A stretch of 39,789 bases of DNA, taken from NCBI GenBank assembly GCA_943330455.2, contig CALQHT020000018.1, positions 1-39,789 of the forward strand, given 5' to 3'. Of this stretch, positions 36,137 to 39,789 are shown piece by piece (position 1 is the stretch's first letter; each line of letters opens with the position of its first letter). The notes beneath the pieces are model-generated. The model saw only the letters and a list, made by a program, of their open reading frames with translations, did not search any database and was not told where the DNA came from. This DNA is from Nitrosovibrio sp. Nv4. Lineage in GTDB: Bacteria; Pseudomonadota; Alphaproteobacteria; Acetobacterales; Acetobacteraceae. A program made the translations under genes and the position numbers.

Positions 36137-36928
36137 TCAACGCCCCTGCGCATCGGTGATCATGCCCCAGCGCCGCACCGTCCGCCGCTCGATCGGCAGC
36201 AGCAGCCAGCGATCCATCGCGGTGGCGATCACGCCGATGGTCAGGCAACCGCCGATGATGATGTCGGCACGGTGGTATTCGGCACCGCTGAAGATCAGAT
36301 GCCCCAGACCGGTGTTGGCACCCACCAGTTCGGCGGCGATCAGCGCCCGCCAGCCAAACCCCAGGCCGGACCTTATCCCGGTCAGGATATAGGGCAGAGC
36401 ACCCGGCAAGGTGACGCTGCGGATGGTTTCCCAGCGCCCGGCGCCCAGGGTGCGCACGCCCTGTTCCAACACCTCCGGCACCAGTTGCACGCCCAGAACG
36501 GTGTTCTGGAACACGATAAAGAACACGGTGTTCCAGATCAGGAACGTCGCCAAGGCAGACCCGACCCCCAGCCAGCCGATCACCAGCGGCAGCCACACGA
36601 TTCCGGAAATGGCGTTGAAGAAAATGACCAGCGGATTGAGGAACTCCGACACCGGACGGTGCAGACCGGCAACGAAACCGGCGGCGACGCCGGTGGCGAT
36701 GCCGAACGCCGCGCCCAGCAACAGGCGACCCACGCTGGCCGCGATGTCGGTCAGCAACTCGCCCGACAGAGTCTGTTCAAACAGCGTGACGACGACATCC
36801 GCCACGGACGGGATGATCGACGGCGGCGGACGCTCAATCTGCCAGTAGATCGCCCAGGCCACGACAACCACCACCGCCGGAACCGCCGGCAGAACGCGCC
36901 AGATCAGCTTTTCCAGAGACGGAGTCAT
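36137..36928 (-). CDS. ABC transporter permease (nitrate/sulfonate/taurine type), second of two
   Basis: A 263-residue inner-membrane permease of the BPD_transp_1/SsuC-TauC type, with about six helices and the EAA loop GFGWRALIAAELVGANTGLG that docks on the ATPase. The start ATG at 36928 overlaps the stop of the first permease as ATGA, so the long reading from 37630 is rejected. It differs clearly from the first permease while sharing its layout, so the two probably form a heterodimer. Confidence 0.9.
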   Translation of the reverse strand: MTPSLEKLIWRVLPAVPAVVVVVAWAIYWQIERPPPSIIPSVADVVVTLFEQTLSGELLTDIAASVGRLLLGAAFGIATGVAAGFVAGLHRPVSEFLNPLVIFFNAISGIVWLPLVIGWLGVGSALATFLIWNTVFFIVFQNTVLGVQLVPEVLEQGVRTLGAGRWETIRSVTLPGALPYILTGIRSGLGFGWRALIAAELVGANTGLGHLIFSGAEYHRADIIIGGCLTIGVIATAMDRWLLLPIERRTVRRWGMITDAQGR

Positions 36929-37710
36929 CGCCGCAGCACCCCCCAGCGGGCCAGGGTCAGGGTCTCGATCGGTTGCACCAGCAACCGGTCGACCACGATG
37001 TAAAGCACGCCGATCACCACCATCCCCACCATGATCCGGTCGATCTGATTGAAGCTGCGCGCCCCAAAAATCAAATCCCCCAAACCGCCCTGCCGCACCA
37101 GCATTTCCGCGGCGATCAGCGCCCGCCACCCATATCCCATCCCCAGCCGCATCCCCACCACGATGCTCGGCAGCGCCCCCGGAAGATATACATCTGTCAC
37201 GATACGGACCGGCCCCGCGCCCAGGGATCGCAAGGCCAGCACATAGTTTTCCGGAATCGCCCGCACGCCGGTCATGGTGTTGAACACGATTGGCACGATC
37301 AGCGTGTAGATCACGATGACCAGGGTCGTTGTGTGCGTGAAACCGAACCACAGGATCGCCAGTGGCAGCCAGGCAATGCCGGAAATGCCCTGCAGGAACC
37401 GCAACGTGCCCTCCAGAGCACGAGACGCGTAACGATTGGTGCCGACCGCAAAGCCCAAAGGCACCCCGATGGCAAACGAAATCAGCGCCGAGATGCCGAT
37501 AATCCGCAGGCTGGTGCTGGCATATTCCGCCAGGATCCCGTGCGTGACCAGATAGACGAACCCGTCCCATACCCGCGGCGGAGACACCAGCAACTGGTCG
37601 GACACATCCAGCCCGACCTTCAGCGCCCACCAGGCCGCGATCAGCACGACAAATGGAAGCAGAATGCGCGTGTCACGCCATACCGTGCGCGCGATCGTCG
37701 CGGACGTCAT
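36925..37710 (-). CDS. ABC transporter permease (nitrate/sulfonate/taurine type), first of two
   Basis: A 261-residue inner-membrane permease of the same family. It starts MTSATIARTVWRDTRILLPF and has the EAA loop GYGWRALIAAEMLVRQGGLG and six hydrophobic helices. An ATG at 37752 would extend it by 14 residues and overlap the ATPase gene by 20 bases; I prefer 37710 because it begins in the usual place before TM1, but neither has a clear Shine-Dalgarno. It ends in a four-base overlap with the second permease. Confidence 0.9.
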   Translation of the reverse strand: MTSATIARTVWRDTRILLPFVVLIAAWWALKVGLDVSDQLLVSPPRVWDGFVYLVTHGILAEYASTSLRIIGISALISFAIGVPLGFAVGTNRYASRALEGTLRFLQGISGIAWLPLAILWFGFTHTTTLVIVIYTLIVPIVFNTMTGVRAIPENYVLALRSLGAGPVRIVTDVYLPGALPSIVVGMRLGMGYGWRALIAAEMLVRQGGLGDLIFGARSFNQIDRIMVGMVVIGVLYIVVDRLLVQPIETLTLARWGVLRR

Positions 37711-37732
37711 GACGGAAGCCACCACAGGTGCA

Positions 37733-38512
<780 letters not shown>

Positions 38513-38518
38513 CGCCGG

Positions 38519-39586
38519 TCAGTCCAACGGACCCTTGCAGTCCTCTATTCGGCTTGGTAACGGCGGCAAGTCGGCGAACAGCTCCGGATGCTTGGCCAGG
38601 ACCTTCTGATACGCGGTCAGATCGTAGAAATCGGCGGCCACGAACGGCCGATCCATCTTGATCTGGCCCGACCGGGCCATGCCGTTGCCGCTGCGGATGC
38701 TGCCCTCGATCACGCACACGGAAATGCGCGGGTCCCAGATCAGGTTTTTGTAGGCCTCGATCGCATCGACCATCTTCAATCCGTCCAGGTAACGGGAGGC
38801 GATTTCGGCGGTTTCCTTCGGGTTCTCCCGGATGAACTTCGCCGCCATGGCAATGCCGAGGGTGAATTTCTCGACGATATCGGGGTTCTTGCGAATATAA
38901 TCTTCACTGCTGACAATACCGACATTGTCCGACAGCAATCCGGCCTCGCCCCGGCTGAGCACCACGCCATTCGCGCCAAGCTCCCGGATGGTCTGGGATA
39001 CGTAAGGCTCCCACGTGACGGCGGCATCGACCAGACCCTGGCTCAGCGCGACGGGCATGTCTTCCACCAGCATGCTGACGATCTGCACCTTGGCGATGTC
39101 GATGTTTTTCTTCCGCATCCACTGCTTCATGTAATACTCGTTCGTTCCGGCGGTGAACGCGAGTTTCTTGCCCAGGATCGATGCCGGATTGGCCGCGTCT
39201 ATGCCCCTGTCCTTCCGCCCGACAATGCCATATGCCGTCGCTCGGCCCATATAATCGGCCGCGTTGTAGTAGGGCATGACCCCGATCAGCTTGTCGCCGC
39301 CCGCGCGAGCAATGGCCAGGGTGCCGCTGATCGCGACATGGCCGATCTGCGCCTCCCCCGCCTGCAAGGCCTGCACGACCATGCGCCCGCCGCCGGTCAT
39401 CTTCAGTTGCACGTTCAGGTTCTGGTCGGCCCAATAGCCGTTTTCCAGGGCGACGAAATGGGGGGAGGACAGCAGGTTCTTCACCACATAGACGGTGATG
39501 TCCTGAACCTTTTGCGCCTGGGCCGGCGTGGCGGCTGCCACGGCCAGACAGACCATGGAACACCAAAAGCGTGCGAATCCGGTCAC
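38519..39586 (-). CDS. NMT1/THI5-like ABC transporter substrate-binding protein
   Basis: A 355-residue periplasmic receptor of the nitrate/sulfonate/taurine/pyrimidine-precursor group, first gene of the operon. The signal peptide FARFWCSMVCLAVAAATPAQ is followed by a family domain (FVALENGYWADQNLNVQLKM, GGGRMVVQALQAGEAQIGH, then LVDAAVTWEPYVSQ). A GTG at 39586 is chosen as the start because GGGGGAGA lies 9 bases upstream; the reading from 39709 starts inside a family C repeat. Clustered with its own ATPase and two permeases, it is the only binding protein in the window with a complete transporter. Ligand not determined. Confidence 0.9.
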   Translation of the reverse strand: MTGFARFWCSMVCLAVAAATPAQAQKVQDITVYVVKNLLSSPHFVALENGYWADQNLNVQLKMTGGGRMVVQALQAGEAQIGHVAISGTLAIARAGGDKLIGVMPYYNAADYMGRATAYGIVGRKDRGIDAANPASILGKKLAFTAGTNEYYMKQWMRKKNIDIAKVQIVSMLVEDMPVALSQGLVDAAVTWEPYVSQTIRELGANGVVLSRGEAGLLSDNVGIVSSEDYIRKNPDIVEKFTLGIAMAAKFIRENPKETAEIASRYLDGLKMVDAIEAYKNLIWDPRISVCVIEGSIRSGNGMARSGQIKMDRPFVAADFYDLTAYQKVLAKHPELFADLPPLPSRIEDCKGPLD

Positions 39587-39666
39587 CTGGATTGTCTCCC
39601 CCTGTCGCGCCGGTTGTCCGGCCTGTTGTCGGGGAAGTATGGCATGGAGATGGATAGGGTGCGCAA

Positions 39667-39789
39667 GGGCGGGGCTCCGCCCCGGACCCCGCCAGGGCTC
39701 TGCCCCCATGGCCCCTTGCGACCCGCCAAAGGCACGGCCTTTGGAATGCGATTCGTTTGTCGTTGGAATTCCTGGGGCCTACCCTGACC
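39667..39789. repeat. Family C repeat arm at the right edge
   Basis: The sequence ggcggggctccgccccggac and the later segment ccgccaaaggcacggccttt followed by ggaatgcgattcgtttg repeat the left arm of the element between nuoJ and nuoK, with a short insertion (catggccccttgcga). The matching inverted arm, if present, lies beyond the window. No gene is seen between 39587 and the edge. Confidence 0.8.

Overview
The window is GC-rich chromosomal DNA from an alphaproteobacterium, most likely a Rhodospirillales/Acetobacteraceae-type organism. That placement is inferred from a 14-gene nuo operon with separate nuoC and nuoD, the codon bias, and the style of interspersed palindromic repeats; no rRNA or other phylogenetic marker confirms it. 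Almost all bases are accounted for by about 30 protein genes, one tRNA and three families of intergenic palindromic repeats.

Left part (1-5.5 kb): the 5' end of a probable IS1595/ISXO2-type transposase runs off the left edge. It is followed by about 770 bp of nested palindromes with no gene, an orphan branched-chain-amino-acid-type binding protein, a SnoaL-like protein, and an OmpR/EnvZ-type two-component pair. The sensor has a His-rich periplasmic loop. Divergent from this pair is a Met/His-rich LTXXQ (Spy/CpxP-like) periplasmic protein sharing a MHGP...GHG motif with the sensor, which looks like a metal or envelope-stress circuit.

6.2-11.3 kb: the most unusual block. A secreted protein made almost entirely of four near-identical 34-residue Arg/Asp-rich repeats lies behind a good sigma-54 (-24/-12) promoter with an upstream inverted repeat. 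It is followed on the same strand by an outer-membrane beta-barrel protein, a membrane histidine kinase and an NtrC-type sigma-54 activator. I propose these four genes form one envelope-response system, with the activator driving the repeat-protein promoter.

11.3-13.8 kb: two tandem paralogous GT92/GT2-like glycosyltransferases, one with a Pro-rich linker. 13.9-28.4 kb: the complete complex I operon nuoABCDEFGHIJKLMN on the minus strand, interrupted between nuoJ and nuoK by a 237-bp inverted-repeat element. A tRNA-Asp(GTC) lies upstream on the same strand.

29.3-39.8 kb: a 2-oxoglutarate/Fe(II) oxygenase, two family-5 peptide-type binding proteins (one with a Tat signal) without local permeases, a secreted beta-propeller protein, and a nitrate/sulfonate/taurine-type ABC operon. 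That operon has a binding protein, an ATPase, two different permeases and a small membrane-anchored protein. The right edge lies in another copy of the repeat found between nuoJ and nuoK.
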